A stretch of DNA of 64,000 nt. Origin: Phyllostachys edulis (taxonomy: Eukaryota > Streptophyta > Magnoliopsida > Poales > Poaceae). The position numbers were made by a program, and so were the translations under genes. Shown piece after piece: positions 1 to 11,260 of the stretch. The stretch lies in contig CM070553.1 in assembly GCA_036346405.1 (NCBI GenBank), positions 74,588,976 through 74,652,975 on the forward strand, read 5' to 3'. Position 1 is the first letter of the stretch. Every line of letters starts with the position of its first letter. The notes beneath the pieces were generated by a model, which saw only the letters and a program-made list of their open reading frames with translations, was not told where the DNA came from and did no database searches.

Positions 1-130
1 TTTTGGATTACACAACTCTTGGACAAGAATTACATAAGAGATTAGGGGTTTTCAAGATGTGAGAAAAAGTTTTAATTTCTACACATATAATTATACTTGA
101 ATAACCCTAATTATACATTTGGGATGTTAC
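1..130. repeat. terminal fragment of an LTR
   Basis: AT-rich sequence without a reading frame that ends in GGGATGTTACA, the same kind of terminus seen at the end of the large gypsy LTR near 35935. It abuts CACTA-type subterminal repeats directly. I infer an LTR remnant into which, or next to which, the following element came to lie. Only the terminus supports this. Confidence 0.35.
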
Positions 131-2046
131 ACCTCATCACAGACGGTTTGTATTAAAAACCGTCTATGGTAAGTATTTCTGATTTTACCACACTTTGATT
201 TTACCATAGCTTGTAATCATTTTACCATAGCTTGAAATAACTAACTCTCTGATTTTACCAAGACTTGAATTGCAATCCTCTGCGCACCCCTATCGTGGCA
301 GCCAATCCTCTACCGCGCCCCTACCATGGGACCCAATCCTATGTCGCGGTAGGGTTTGGCAGGGCGATGGCTTGCCGCGGCAGGGCCTCGCAATGGCGCG
401 GTAGAGGAAGGGGTGCCATGGCAGGGGCACGGCATAGGATTGGCTACCCAAACTGTACCACGGCACCCAATCCTCTACCGCGGTAGGGTTTGGCAAGGTG
501 ACGGCTTGCCGCAGTAGGGCTTGGCAGGGGTGCAGCATAGGCGGCACCCAATCCTCTGCCACGGTAGGGTTTGGCAGGGCGACGGTTTGCCGCGGTAGGG
601 TTTGGTAGCGCGACGGCTTGCCGCGGCAGGGCTTGGCAGGGGCGCGGTAGAGGATGTGGTGCCACGGTAGAGGGGTGGCAGAGGATGGGGTGCCACGGTA
701 GGGGCGCGGTAGAGGATGGGGTGCCACGGGAGGGGCGTGGCATAGGATTGGCTGCCACGGCAGTGACGCGGCAAAAGATTGGCTGCCACAACAGGGACGC
801 GGCAGAGGATTAGCATTTCAAGTGATGGTAAAATCAGAGAGTAATTACAGAGTAAGGAAAATTCAAGCCATGGTAAAATCAGAGATATCACAAACGGTTT
901 TTAATAGAAACCGTCTGTGATAAGATACATATCACAGACAGTTCTTAATACGAACCGCCTGTGATAAGATACTTATGACAAACGGTTCATATTAAGAACC
1001 TTATGTGATATGTCATCACAAACGGTTTTTGCATGAAACTGTCTGTGATTCGTAGCGCGGGAGTTTGAAAAATTTTGAATGCATGAGCGGGAGGCAAAAT
1101 GTTTTGGCGTTGTCCTTATATATTATAGTCACCACAGCCTTGTCTTCTATGAGTCTCTCCCTCTCCCCTCCCCACACCGAGCTCCATCAACCACCCTTGA
1201 TTCCCCATCGCGGTTCGACGAGGAGACACAACCGACGACAATGAGGAGGTGGGATGCGGTGGAGCTCCTTGTCTACCACAGGAGGTAGACTGCTAGAAGG
1301 TACGTGTACATCTCCAAAACATACACAATTTGTTGGCTCTTTGTTGTAAAGAAAATTATCTTAATTTTGTGTTACCTAAGGTCGGAGTGCCGCCGAAGGT
1401 TTTCAGTTGTCTCTCCTTGCCGACGATCTTGAGTCAAACTTGACGATATGCAAGAACATCTTGTGATATGTTGGTGAGGTACAAAGAGCAGCTCACAAGA
1501 CTAATCCAAGAAGCCAATGAGTTCTTCAGAAGCATGGAGGCATAGATGGTTTCTAGCTATAGTTCAACTTTGTAACTTTATTCTTTTTTCCCATTCAGAG
1601 GGAATGTTGTGAAACCTTTTGGTTTCCCTTTCCTACAATGTGTTTGCCATCAGAATTTTAATTGGATTTTAGTTGTCTTACTGGAGGATGCATATGGAAA
1701 CTATTGTCAAGCAATTGATTGGTTTGTCTCAAAATCCGATTTTATTTTTTGCAATAGAAAAAACGTTTAGAACCATCTGTGATAATTACTTATCACAGAC
1801 GGTTCTTCTTCAGAACCGTATGTGAAAATAGACTATCACAGATGGTTCTGAACAAGAACCGTCTGTGATAAGTAATTATCATAGACGGTTCTTGTTCAGA
1901 ACCATCTATGATAGTTTTTTCACAGACGGTTAAAAAACCGTCTGTCATGACCTCATGTCATCACTGATCGAGAAAATCAGACGGCTCACAAAACTGATTG
2001 TGATGATATTTTTGAACTGTCTGTGAAGACCTTTTTTGTAGCAGTG
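131..2046. mobile_element. non-autonomous CACTA-type DNA transposon, 5' end unresolved
   Basis: Both ends are packed with CACAGACGGTT / AACCGTCTGTGAT units in both orientations (about 136-175, 890-1045 and 1760-2040), the subterminal repeats typical of grass CACTA elements. The right end reads TTTTTTGTAGCAGTG, the complement of a CACTGCTAC terminus, ending at 2046. A matching CACTG start is not visible on the left, where the element meets an LTR end, so the 5' terminus is eroded or truncated. A TATA-like TTATATATTATA near 1117 and a CT-rich leader follow the left repeats, as in the other CACTA elements here. No transposase domain is visible. The terminus (CACTGCTAC) differs from the CACTACTAC family at 26511 and 36292, so it is a different family. 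Confidence 0.72.
174..887. repeat. GC-rich minisatellite block bounded by inverted repeats (foldback-like)
   Basis: A perfect 13-bp inverted pair, TCTGATTTTACCA at 178-190 and TGGTAAAATCAGA at 871-883, extends outward to about 17 bp with one mismatch. Inside the left arm, TTTTACCA recurs four times. The core (about 275-810) is a strongly GC-rich imperfect array of units such as GCGGTAGGGTTTGGCAGGG and CGCGGTAGAGGATGGGGTG. The long open frames here on both strands come from the repeat composition. It sits between subterminal repeats of the CACTA element, so it looks like a nested foldback/MITE-like insertion or an expanded internal block. No clear target duplication was found. Confidence 0.55.
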
Positions 2047-2461
2047 TGTTCTAGAACACGAGATGACGTGAGAAGAGCGAAGCGAAACCCTCTGGACAGC
2101 AGGAATGGTGGTGGTGGCACATGGCCGAAATGGAGCTTGCGCTGTCCGAGCGTTTGAGCTCGATTGAGTGGAGAACAAGGTGAGGGAGTGAGTGCAATGG
2201 TGAGGAAAAGAGAAAATGAAGCTCTGTGTAGCTTTATTTAGACTGAGGGGTGGAGTAGAGCGAGGAGAAGCTCGGGCACCGATGGGCAAAGGTGGCGACA
2301 TCCTCGGGTGTACGGGCAGGGATGGGGTACGGCCAGACAGGTATGGGCACAGAGGCGACCGACAAAGTAACAGGGGTGGTTGGACAGTGGAAACGGGGGG
2401 CGGTGCAGCGAAATCGAGGGCGTGAGGTGGAAAGCTCGCTAGTGTGCACTAGCGAGCCCGG
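2047..2461. other. intergenic, unrecognised GC-rich stretch
   Basis: Lies between the CACTA end and the solo LTR. Short frames exist on both strands (for example 1945-2301 minus) but none shows a recognisable domain. It should be contiguous with 6737 onward once the solo LTR is removed, since the last five bases, CCCGG, are that element's target duplication. The joined sequence resembles the GC-rich part of a gypsy LTR, but weakly. Confidence 0.4.
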
Positions 2462-3454
2462 TGTGACACCCTGATTTTCAGAGCCTTTTTGAAGATTTCA
2501 AAATAAAAAGAATCATTTTGTTTTGACGAGAATTCAAAGCTTAACTTGAAATTTCAGGATGGATTTCAAATTGACTAATTCAAACTTCAACTAAAATTCC
2601 TTGATGGTTTGTTGAGTTTGTTGGAGCTTTGGTGATCTTCCCCTTTTTCTGTGCTTAATTTGCTCTCCTTTGGGCCAGACCTCCTTAGGTCTAAACCGCC
2701 CCAAGTTCTTGGACCTTCCCTAGTCCAAACCTCCCTCTTTGATTCTTTCTTGGCTTAGACCTCCCCAGGTCTAAACCTCCCTCATGTTCTTTAGAACCCA
2801 TTCTCTGTTTTGCTGGAACCTCTCTAGGTTCCCTTGGACTTCTCCTCACTTTGATCTCTGAAATATTTTCCTTCTGGAAAATCCATACCTCAGCAATCCG
2901 GTATTACCGCCACATGGTACTACCGCTGCACAACTCGTGGCCATACCGCTCTAGGGAAAATCGAGAGTCCAGAAACACGTGTTCTGGAATTTCCTTACCA
3001 CCTTGTAGCAGTCGGAACTACCTGATAACGGTAGTACCGCCTCCACCTTGCAGTGTTACCGTTTCTTAGGACCTCTTGAAACCTATGATTGGACCTCCCC
3101 GTGCTCCTGGAATCATCTTAAAATTTATTTGGACCTCCCTCGTACCTGTTCGAGCCCCCCGTTTGATCCGGACCTTTATCGCTTGTGTACCGTTCGATTT
3201 GCATTGGACAGTTTGATCTTGGTGAGGCGTTCGGATGGTCCGAACGTCCCACCCTCTCTGAGCCCTCAGATCTTTGCTGGACGGTCCGATTTGCAGAGGC
3301 GTTCGGACGGTCCGAACGTCCCAACCATTTTTGATCGCCCGATTCAGATCAAAGGCTGAGATCTAGCATTAGCTCTGATGGTCCGAATGGCCCAATCACT
3401 TTGGGCGGTTCGATTGAAATCCAATGGCTCTCGCTTCTCCCGCTTCTTATCTCA

Positions 3455-4020
3455 CTATCGCTCAGACCTCCCCCTTTGTAGATTTGACCGTTAGGACCTA
3501 CCCTTTGGAGATCCTAACCGTTTAGGCCTCCCCCTTTGTAGATCTGACCATTAGGACCTCCCCTTTGGAGATCCTAACCGTTCAAACATCCCCCTTTATA
3601 GATCTGACCATTAGGACCTCCCCTTTGGAGATCCTAACCGTTCACACCTCCCCCTTTGTAGATCTGACCGTTAGGACCTCCCCTTTGGAGATCCTAACCG
3701 CTCAGACCTCCCCCTTTGTAGATTTGACCGTTAGGACCTCCCCTTTGAGATCCTAACCGTTCAGACCTCCTCCTTTGTAGATCTGACCGTTAGGACCTCC
3801 CCCTTGGAGATCCTAACCGTTCAGACCTTCCCCTTGTTAGATCTGGCCGTTAAGACCTCCCCTTTGGAGATTTTAACTGTCTAGACCTCCCCTTGTTAGA
3901 TCTGGCCGTTAGGACCTCCCCTTTGGAGATCTTAACCGTTCAGACCTCCCCCTTATTTAGATCTGACCGTTAGGACCTCCCCTTTGGAGATCCTAACCAT
4001 CCAGACCTCCCCTTTGCACT
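3455..4020 (+). repeat. 60-bp tandem array inside the solo LTR
   Basis: About nine copies with a period of almost exactly 60 bp: GATCTGACC-type words recur at 3541, 3601, 3661 and (one base changed) 3721. Each unit alternates CAGACCTCCCCCTTTGTAG, ATCTGACCGTTAGGACCTCC and CCTTTGGAGATCCTAACCG. The same array occurs in the related LTR at about 49465-50000, so it belongs to the LTR family and is not a local satellite. The open frame at 3565-3756 is repeat-driven. Confidence 0.9.
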
Positions 4021-6495
4021 TGATTTTGGCCGTTGGACCTCCCTTTCGGAGATCCAATCGTTAGGAACTCTCTTTCGGAGATCCAACCGTCAGGACCTCC
4101 CCTTACTTTTAATCTTGACCTTCGGGCCTTTCGTGAGCTGGTCTTTTGGACCTCCTATCCTTAGGACCTCCCCATTGTTGTGTCTTTTGGACCTCCTGTC
4201 CATATGACCTTCCCGTGATCATATCTTTGGGGCCTCCTTGATTCATAGGACCTCTTCCCAATCCTTTTGCAAGGACTTCCCTTGCAAGTTAAGACCACTT
4301 GGTGGCCAGGACCTCCGGTCTTGTGCGCCTGGACCTCCCTGTGGGTGAGGACCTCCCCTTGTCCTCTATGGGACCTCCTCAAGGTCTCCGCAGGACCTCC
4401 CCTTCGGGTCTTGGCTGGTCCCACTTGGCAGTCACACACATGTTTTTTTGTCCTTTGACTATGTCCTATTGCAAGGGAGTCTTCCCCACATTTAATGCAT
4501 GTTGTATCGCATTAAATGCTACCACCTTTTGGCCATACCGAACCATCTATTGTCTAATCCTTCACCTGCTCCTATCATTCATTTCGCTAGCTCTTGCACA
4601 TGTGTACCCTAGAGAGTCTAGTGGCTCCAGCTATATATAGTTGGGGTAGCCCTTCCTGTCTCACTTTCTTTCTCACTTCCCCTCTCTAGCTCAACTGAGC
4701 AGTTCTTGGACCTCTCTCCAAGCTCTTTGGACCTCCTCCTCCTGATCGTCTAACCTCTCAGTTGGTTTTATATTGGAGTTTATTTGGAGTTTCTTTGGAT
4801 CTTGCTGGAGCTCTATTTGAGTTATTTTGTTTTTTCACTGTGTAGATTGCGAAGGCCGTGAGGAGCAAGAGATCCTTGAAGAAGAAGAAGAAGCTCAAGA
4901 CTTTGAGCAAGGCAAGTTGCATCCTTGACCATATTGCACCTATTATTTCAAGATACTTATGTTCTGTTTCAAAGATGTATGCATGCTTACTTTCACTAAG
5001 TTATTTCAATGCCTATCTTTCTGTTCATAGCTATGCCTAATTTCCTTGTATGGCCACTATCTATGTTGAACCAACTCCATTGTCACCCTAGATAAAATCT
5101 GGTTTTTTTGCTATAGTAAGGACCAGCGGCTTTTGAAAAATGAATGCTTAGTCTTGCTAGACCAAACATCTTGATTTGGGAAATGTTTCTTCCAACAGAC
5201 GAAAATATTCAATGTTTTAAAGCCATGACATTGGGTTGTCATGGAGGTTTTGATAAATGGTTTTGAAAAATAGAAATGGACAAATGGATTTGGTCTTGGG
5301 CAGACTGGTTGTTTGGCTGGTGCAAGGTTATGCACGGGCTCAACTCGGGTAGGGTTGAGGCCCAGGGGTTTTGTGTTAGCCACCCAAGCCATATGAGGAC
5401 CGGTCTGCGAGCCGCATCTTGCTAGCCACCATCGTACAACCACATGTCCCGAGAAATGGGCAAAGGGACCTGGCCGACTAATTTGCAAAGCTCCATCGCG
5501 GTTGATCCTGTTGATGCGGTGGGTAGTCATGTTACGACCTTTGTAGTCCCACCTGGCGCAAGAGGGGGCCTGAACCCTGCGGATGGGTAGTCCAAAGGGG
5601 GTGAAACCTTAGCGAGGGTGGACTGTGTTGGATTAATGCTTTGTAAAGGTCTTGTCATGTGCTCTAGACCTCTCACCAAAGGAAGTATGAGGTGGTGTTG
5701 ACGGATGCCAAGAAAACTAGAGAATTCATGTCATGTGGGTAACGCTGTACACCTCTGTAGAGCGTAAATCTATTCGAATAGCCGTGTCCACTGTCATGGA
5801 CATGCTAGCAAAGCCACTCAATGTTAGCTCTTGGTTTTGGCTTTCAAAAGACTTATGAAATTGGTTTTGGATTTCTATCCAAATGGTTAATGGGCGAGGA
5901 GCCATGTGACAGGAGGGTATCCTTCACCACTCATGATGAATGTTATCCAACTGGAAATTGAGTTTTGAAAATGAACTTTTACTTATTATAATTGCTTTGG
6001 AACTTAGTACTTGTAATTGAAACAAACTCGGCTTTATGCCAATCAACCCTAATATGCCTTCCTTTGATATATCCATTATACATTTCATACTGTTATTTGA
6101 CGGGTGTAACTTGCGAGCACGGTTGTTGTGCTCATACTTGCTTGATTGATGAGTAGAGCAGGAGAAGACTTCTTTGATGTTGAGGAGGACCAAATCAATT
6201 AGGCTGTGCCCTCCAGCAAATCACCTGTGGTGTAATGGATGGAGTCTATCCTTTTGGTTTTCCGCTGTGTATTTTGCTCTTGGTTGCTGGAGCTTGTAAG
6301 CAACCCCTTGTAATCAACTCTCTTTTGTTGTTAATAAAGCCTTTTGTGGATGTGGATGTTATCACTTGTATTTGCTATGAGAACTAGCCATTGATACTTG
6401 GGACTGGTTCGGATCACAGAGGACAGGAGGCCTTTCCATGCCCACAACCTCCTGGAGTTTGGTTCCGCAAGGACCTCCTCTCAGGATGTGTCGAG

Positions 6496-6527
6496 CGGTA
6501 CTACCGATTCTCCTTGCGGTAGTACCG
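6496..6527. repeat. LTR-end hairpin
   Basis: CGGTACTACCG and CGGTAGTACCG are perfect inverted repeats around a short loop, about 200 bp before the end of the solo LTR. The related LTR has the same hairpin at 52754-52785. Its conservation between two copies suggests a role in the element transcript, for example near the RNA 3' end. That role is inference. Confidence 0.6.
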
Positions 6528-6731
6528 GAGGGGCATGTGGGGCTGGGAATGGTCTCAGGTCCAAAGACCTCCTCGGGTCGGGGTCCCAGACCTTCGAGCG
6601 GTCCTACCGGTTCTCTTGAGAGGTCTGGGCGGTCCTACCGGGATGCTCTACGGGATGTCCTGGGAGTTCTTAGCAGACTTTCCAAGAGGTCCTGGAGGAC
6701 CTCTCGGGTAGCCCCTGGCCGGGTCGTTACA

Positions 6732-7330
6732 CCCGGGCGTGAAGTCGACGAAGGTCCCTATGCAGGGGGCCCACTGTCACGAGAGTGAGAAAGACTGTTA
6801 GGTTTAGGGTTTTTGGGGTTTTCGGCTGAATTATTTGCTGATTTTATTTATCAAGCAAATGACCTCGAAATTTTATGAAATTTGTTGTGAAGACTTCTGA
6901 CCTAACATAGTTTCTTCTGTAAATTTCTCTAGAATTCATGTAAGTTTCTGTCCTTGTGTTTCTTTTTGTTTTGCTTAATAAGTTTTCACAAAAATGTTTG
7001 GGTGAATTATTTCTGAGAGATTATGCCTAAAATAATTCTCTCATAGAATATTTTTACTTTTTTTTTATCTAATTTCTTTCAAGCACATGTTTGTTTGTAT
7101 TTCATGTTTTGCTTTCAAACCAAAGTCAAATTTCAAACATGGGTAGATTTCCATATGCAACATGTTCAAAGTATTTTTCCTAATGCAGTTATAATTCATA
7201 TTCCCAAAATATAGATTTTGGGATGTTAAAAAAAATTAAAATTTTGGCCGAAATTGACCAAAATTTTCCGATTTTAGGCCAAACAGGCGTTACCGGTCCC
7301 CTGGGTAAAAAAATTTAGTGGTAACGAAAA
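6732..7330. other. AT-rich TE remnant upstream of the P450 gene
   Basis: Begins with the second CCCGG duplication of the solo LTR. No coding frame of note. GGGATGTTA near 7219-7227 resembles the terminus of the gypsy LTRs in this window, so 6737-7230 may be the far part of an older LTR interrupted by the solo LTR. The last 100 bases (TTACCGGTCCCC, GGTAACG) were not recognised. Confidence 0.35.
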
Positions 7331-7377
7331 CCCTGGTGTCCACATGTGATTCACACATATGATGACAACCATGCAGC

Positions 7378-7384
7378 TATAAAA
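7378..7384 (+). promoter_or_regulatory. TATA box of the P450-like gene
   Basis: TATAAAA within CTATAAAAAGC lies 45-51 bases upstream of the ATG at 7429, with a short leader. Spacing and sequence fit a plant RNA polymerase II core promoter. The LTR remnant ends about 150 bp upstream, so little native promoter may remain. Confidence 0.6.
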
Positions 7385-7428
7385 AGCACGCAACTTATAC
7401 ATCGAGAACCTAGGCCATATATGCAACC

Positions 7429-8606
7429 ATGGTGGTTCACGTAGCATACCAACTCACGCATGAGACACCTCTACAAGCACTGCTACTATTGCTCGTCCCT
7501 CTTGTGCTACTGCTACTGCTGCACTTTACCACAAGTAGTAGCAAGCAACAAACAAAGCATTTGCCTCCTTCGCCTCCAGGGCTCCCTGTCATAGGGCACC
7601 TGCACCTCGTCGGTGATCACCCTCACGTCTCCCTCTGCAACCTCGCCAGGAGGCATGACCCTGACGGTGTCATGCTCCTCCGCCTCGGCGCTGTCCCGAA
7701 CCTCGTCGTGTCGTCCCCGCGTGCCGCCCAGGCGATCATGCGAACGCACGACCACCAGTTCGCGTCACGGCCACCGTCCACAGTCACCGACGTGCTCTTG
7801 TACGGGTCGTCAGGCATCGCCTTCTCCCCCTACGGCGAGCACTGGCGGCAGGTGAGGAAGCTCGTCACCACGCACCTGTTCACCGTCAAGAAGGTCAACT
7901 CGTCCCGCATCGCCCGTCAACAAGAGGTAACAACTAACGACAACGTACGCACTGCATGCACATATGCACGTACCTAGCTATAGACACCACCCCTTTCATT
8001 TGTAGGTGAGCCTGGTAATCGCCAAGATCCGTGAGGCGGCGGCTGCGACCACGGCCATCGACCTGAGCGAGACGATGAACACTTTCGCGAACGACGTGGT
8101 GTGCCGCGCCGTGTCGGGGAAGTTCTTCAGGGCAGAAGGCCAGAACAAGATGTTCAGAGAGCTGATCGAGGCAAATTCAGCCCTGTTGGGGGGTTTTAAC
8201 CTAGAAGACTACTTCCCAAGGTTAGCAAAGGCGGCAGATCTGCTCACTAGGTTTATGTGCAAGAAGGCCAAGGAGGTGAATAAAAGATGGGACGATTTAC
8301 TTGAAAAGATAATCGATGACCACGAGAAAAAATCGATGCATCATGGCAAACATGACGAGAGTGTTGAGCAAGAAGGGAGTGACTTCATCGATGTATTGCT
8401 ATCTGTACAGCAAGAGTACGGTATCACAAGGGACCATATCAAGGCCATCTTGGTGGTGAGTGAGTAACTGTCATCACCAATCTTGTAAAGATAAAAAAAT
8501 CAGATAATTCTGGAACCTAGCTTATTTCATCAATCCTAAATAACGTACACAGGACATGTTCCGTGCGGGCACGGACACATCGTCTTTGGTCCTGGAATTC
8601 ATTTAG
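7429..8606 (+). pseudogene. truncated CYP71-family cytochrome P450
   Basis: Three exon pieces can be read: 7429-7926, 8006-8455 and 8553-8606, with GT-AG introns 7927-8005 and 8456-8552 that keep the frame, giving 333 codons. The N-terminus has a hydrophobic membrane anchor rich in Leu/Val (about residues 15-33) and the proline hinge PPSPPGLPVIGHLH. Helix C shows WRQVRK. Exon 3 supplies the I-helix oxygen-activation motif AGTDTSS and then hits TAG after LEFI. The ExxR pair, the PERF region and the heme Cys loop, all needed for activity in plant microsomal P450s, are absent. CYP71 proteins are about 500 residues, so about one third is missing. Family members oxidise specialised metabolites at the ER; the substrate cannot be told. 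Best read as a gene broken at 8600, with unrelated sequence and a copia LTR following. Confidence 0.85.
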
Positions 8607-8921
8607 CATAGGGCTTGAAACCTTTAGCTCCGATCACATTCTCTCTCTCCATTGCACACATCCACCTACAAGATTCATGTTGTAGATGGCTAGTACTAAA
8701 GTTCACTAACATGCAAAATCATTTTAATATATATGTACTGGTTACATACGTTTGTATGGCTACTATGTATGATGCTGCTTCAACAAGTGCCGGGTGAATT
8801 ATATAATTTGATGTTTGAACACCGTGTCTGTACTTAATATATTACCCTATTTAACAGCCGGAGGATTTCTCTCCTCCCCGTGCGGCCACGCCACTGAGAA
8901 AAGGGCATCCGTCCGATCGTG
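8607..8921. other. sequence downstream of the P450 break, unrecognised
   Basis: No similarity to the missing P450 C-terminal region is seen in any frame. It is AT-rich to about 8860, then a short GC-rich part. Neither a TE end nor a target duplication is evident, so the event that removed the rest of the P450 cannot be identified. Confidence 0.4.
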
Positions 8922-9384
8922 TTGGAACAAGCCGAAGAACTCTCACGCTCGGAAGAAATTCATGCTGTCTTGTCGTTGCAAGCTAGCATACATACGCTAT
9001 CACGTGGGTGCACGCACGCACACAGCACGAAGTTAACTCACAAAAAAACAGGAGACGGTGAGGACAGAGATTCTTTTATTGCCGCTAGAAAACTTGCTTC
9101 AGCTTTTCTCTTTATTTTCTCTTCTATAAATATGATGATGCTGGCTACAAAGGATACGTGACCAACTAACTGACTAATAGATTGAGAGCTTGCTAACAAC
9201 AAACAAACTAACAATATCAATCCAAACAAAACTAATAGACTTCACGTATGTAAAAACAAGCTAACAGAAACCAACGTACTCACGCAAGATTCGTGCAAAG
9301 CTAACAGCACTCAACAGCCTCGCCGTGAGCACGACTCGGGCATGCAAAAACTCTAAAGTAAACGTGTCAAGATTATGGCTAACA
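8922..9384 (-). repeat. 3' LTR of the outer copia-type relic
   Basis: On the minus strand the LTR starts TGTTAGCC at 9384, directly after a polypurine tract (AGGGGGAAAAT, about 9385-9395). A possible end, CCAACA, lies at 8922-8927 (plus TGTTGG), giving an LTR of about 463 bp; this boundary is uncertain. AATAAAAG (minus, near 9077) could be its polyadenylation signal. It belongs to the element whose gag pieces lie at 9640-9687, 35936-36291 and 48252-48405. Confidence 0.55.
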
Positions 9385-9687
9385 ATTTTCCCCCTAATTT
9401 TGACACACCGACTCTAACTTATTGCGGCAGTCGGTCTCAACTATGGCTTGCCCAACTGATACTCAACACAGGACGACGAACGCATGTCCTCAATGTCCCA
9501 GACTCAACTCCACGGACTTGACTCAGGATGGCGAACACACCTCATCAACATCCCGGACTCAACTCAACGGACTCGACTTAGGACGGCGAATACACATCCT
9601 CAATGTCCCGGACCCAACTTAGCATCAGAGTAACGCCGACTAGTCTTCAGCATCATCCACAATTAAATGCGCCTTCACTTTCTCCTT
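9385..9687 (-). mobile_element. gag 3' end, tandem repeats and PPT of the outer copia relic
   Basis: The minus-strand frame entering at 9687 continues the gag downstream of a CCHC zinc knuckle and stops (TAG) near 9635. When the gypsy element and one TCCTT copy are removed on paper, it joins in frame with the piece at 35936. No protease, integrase or RT follows. There are instead about three imperfect 50-60 bp repeats (about 9430-9625; GTTGAGTCCGGGA-type words on the minus strand), then the polypurine tract and LTR. The element was therefore gag-only, and mobility would depend on proteins from another element. Confidence 0.7.
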
Positions 9688-11260
9688 TGTGGGGACCCCG
9701 AGATCGGATTTGTTTCAAGCTAAGTAATTACGCTGAAAGAGCACAATACTTAACATGAAACAAAAACGATTCCGAGGTGTCCGGATAGGTGTCTCATGTT
9801 AGCTCCCAAGGATCAGTGACTAACATGCACATATCCAAACACAACATTGCATTCACATCCATACACAATATACAAGTATAATGGAATCGTAAATACAACA
9901 TCATTGAATAGAAATGTAATGTACAAGTTTGCATAGGAGGGCCATTTGGCCAAACATAATTATCAAGAATAAATTGCAGCGGAAGACAAACTTAAAATAA
10001 AAGGGAATAATCGAGTTGGCATGCCCACAATCCCACAAGCAACCAACTGGAGTTAAAGTCGTAGCGGCTAAAGTACTTTACCCAATTTGAATGACTTCTC
10101 ACCTGAACAATAGATAATTTTTAAGTACAAAGTTGTACTCGCGAGACTTTTCAAGAAAAATAAGGAAGCATGTAATTATCAAAGAAAGGCTACTACACTA
10201 GTCAATTTTCAGCATAAAGCAAGTTTTGCAATTAGATAAACAGTATAGATTCAAATTGCCATTTTAAAAACATTTAGAAAACATTGTATAACAGTAAGTA
10301 ATGATCAACAACAATATAATATCCAATTATAATCAACACACAAACATCCCATTTGTGACACACTTCATTCCATAACAAATTAACACACGAATTTTGTGAT
10401 CAAGATATCATTTCAGATCTGAATAAACTAACATAATGACATAACATTTCCAACCATAACCCAAACTTAATTTCCTATAAGCTAACTGTGCATCCTTTCC
10501 CACAAGTGATGTCCATAACCAGGGACACGGCTATTCGAATAGATTTAGTTAGACTCTGCAGAGTTGTATAACTTTACCCACACGATATGAATACCTCGCA
10601 CTGTCGCCATGCACTCTTCCGAAGGAGTGTGACTGAGATATCATAACGAGGCCGTTACAATGTCATGTCCTAACTATCAACCCACCCGAGGATCAGAATC
10701 CCATATCAGACTAAGCACCTACACTACAGGTGAACCCCGTTGTGTAAGTAAGTCCCTATTAACGAGACCTTTAAGAGCACGTAAGAGAACAACATACATG
10801 CCCCCACCAGATTGACAAAAGAACAATTAAACAATAATAATAACAATTGTCAATCTGATTGTGTTCTGATAGCTAACACACAATAAATTATTAAGCCAAG
10901 CCTTCGCCATTATCACGGGGTGTGGTTGCACGTAAGACGTGGTTCATCACACCACAGACCGGTCCTCAAATACCCAGATGGGGCTATGTGAATCCGGGAC
11001 CACCCCTTCATCACCCTATCACCCGTCCAAGTCCAACACATAACAACAACCCATCAACAAGTTCATAATAATCAGATACGAAGATCTGGTCATTTTCCTC
11101 AAATTCAACATAATCAAATCCATATAATCCTCAAATTTTATTAAGATTCAATTCGATCCATCGACCGATGGACTAGCTCCATCAACCGCTATCGACTACA
11201 ACTACTAGCACGACTAAGCATCGTTCTACAAATTAGCAAACAATTCCATATAAGATATAG

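Larger units (their letters stand above)
2462..6731 (+). mobile_element. solo LTR of a gypsy-type retrotransposon (4.27 kb)
   Basis: Starts TGTGACACCC and ends CGTTACA, so the termini are short inverted repeats of the TGT(A/G)AC...GTTACA type. It is flanked by an exact 5-bp duplication, CCCGG, at 2457-2461 and 6732-6736. No internal coding region, primer-binding site or second LTR lies inside, so it is a solo LTR left by LTR-LTR recombination. It matches the 5' LTR at 48683-52862 in order of parts: GACCTCC-rich start, 60-bp tandem array, a segment with GCGCAAGAGGGGGCC-type and GTAAAGG(T/C)CTTGTC text, and a CGGTACTACCG hairpin near the 3' end. Small open frames inside are not genes. Confidence 0.85.

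Noticed and set aside
125..135. A CACTA 5' terminus with TGT duplication at the left end of the first element
   Set aside because: TGT precedes the first subterminal repeats and follows the right terminus, but the left end lacks CACTGC, so a true terminus cannot be claimed.
290..891. Long overlapping minus-strand frames (115-145 codons) of Pro/Arg/Leu-rich protein
   Set aside because: They follow the GC-rich minisatellite in three frames at once, with repeated peptides and no domain. They reflect repeat composition.
3455..4020. 60-bp array as a centromeric or other satellite
   Set aside because: The same array occurs at the same relative place in a second LTR of the family, so it is an LTR component.
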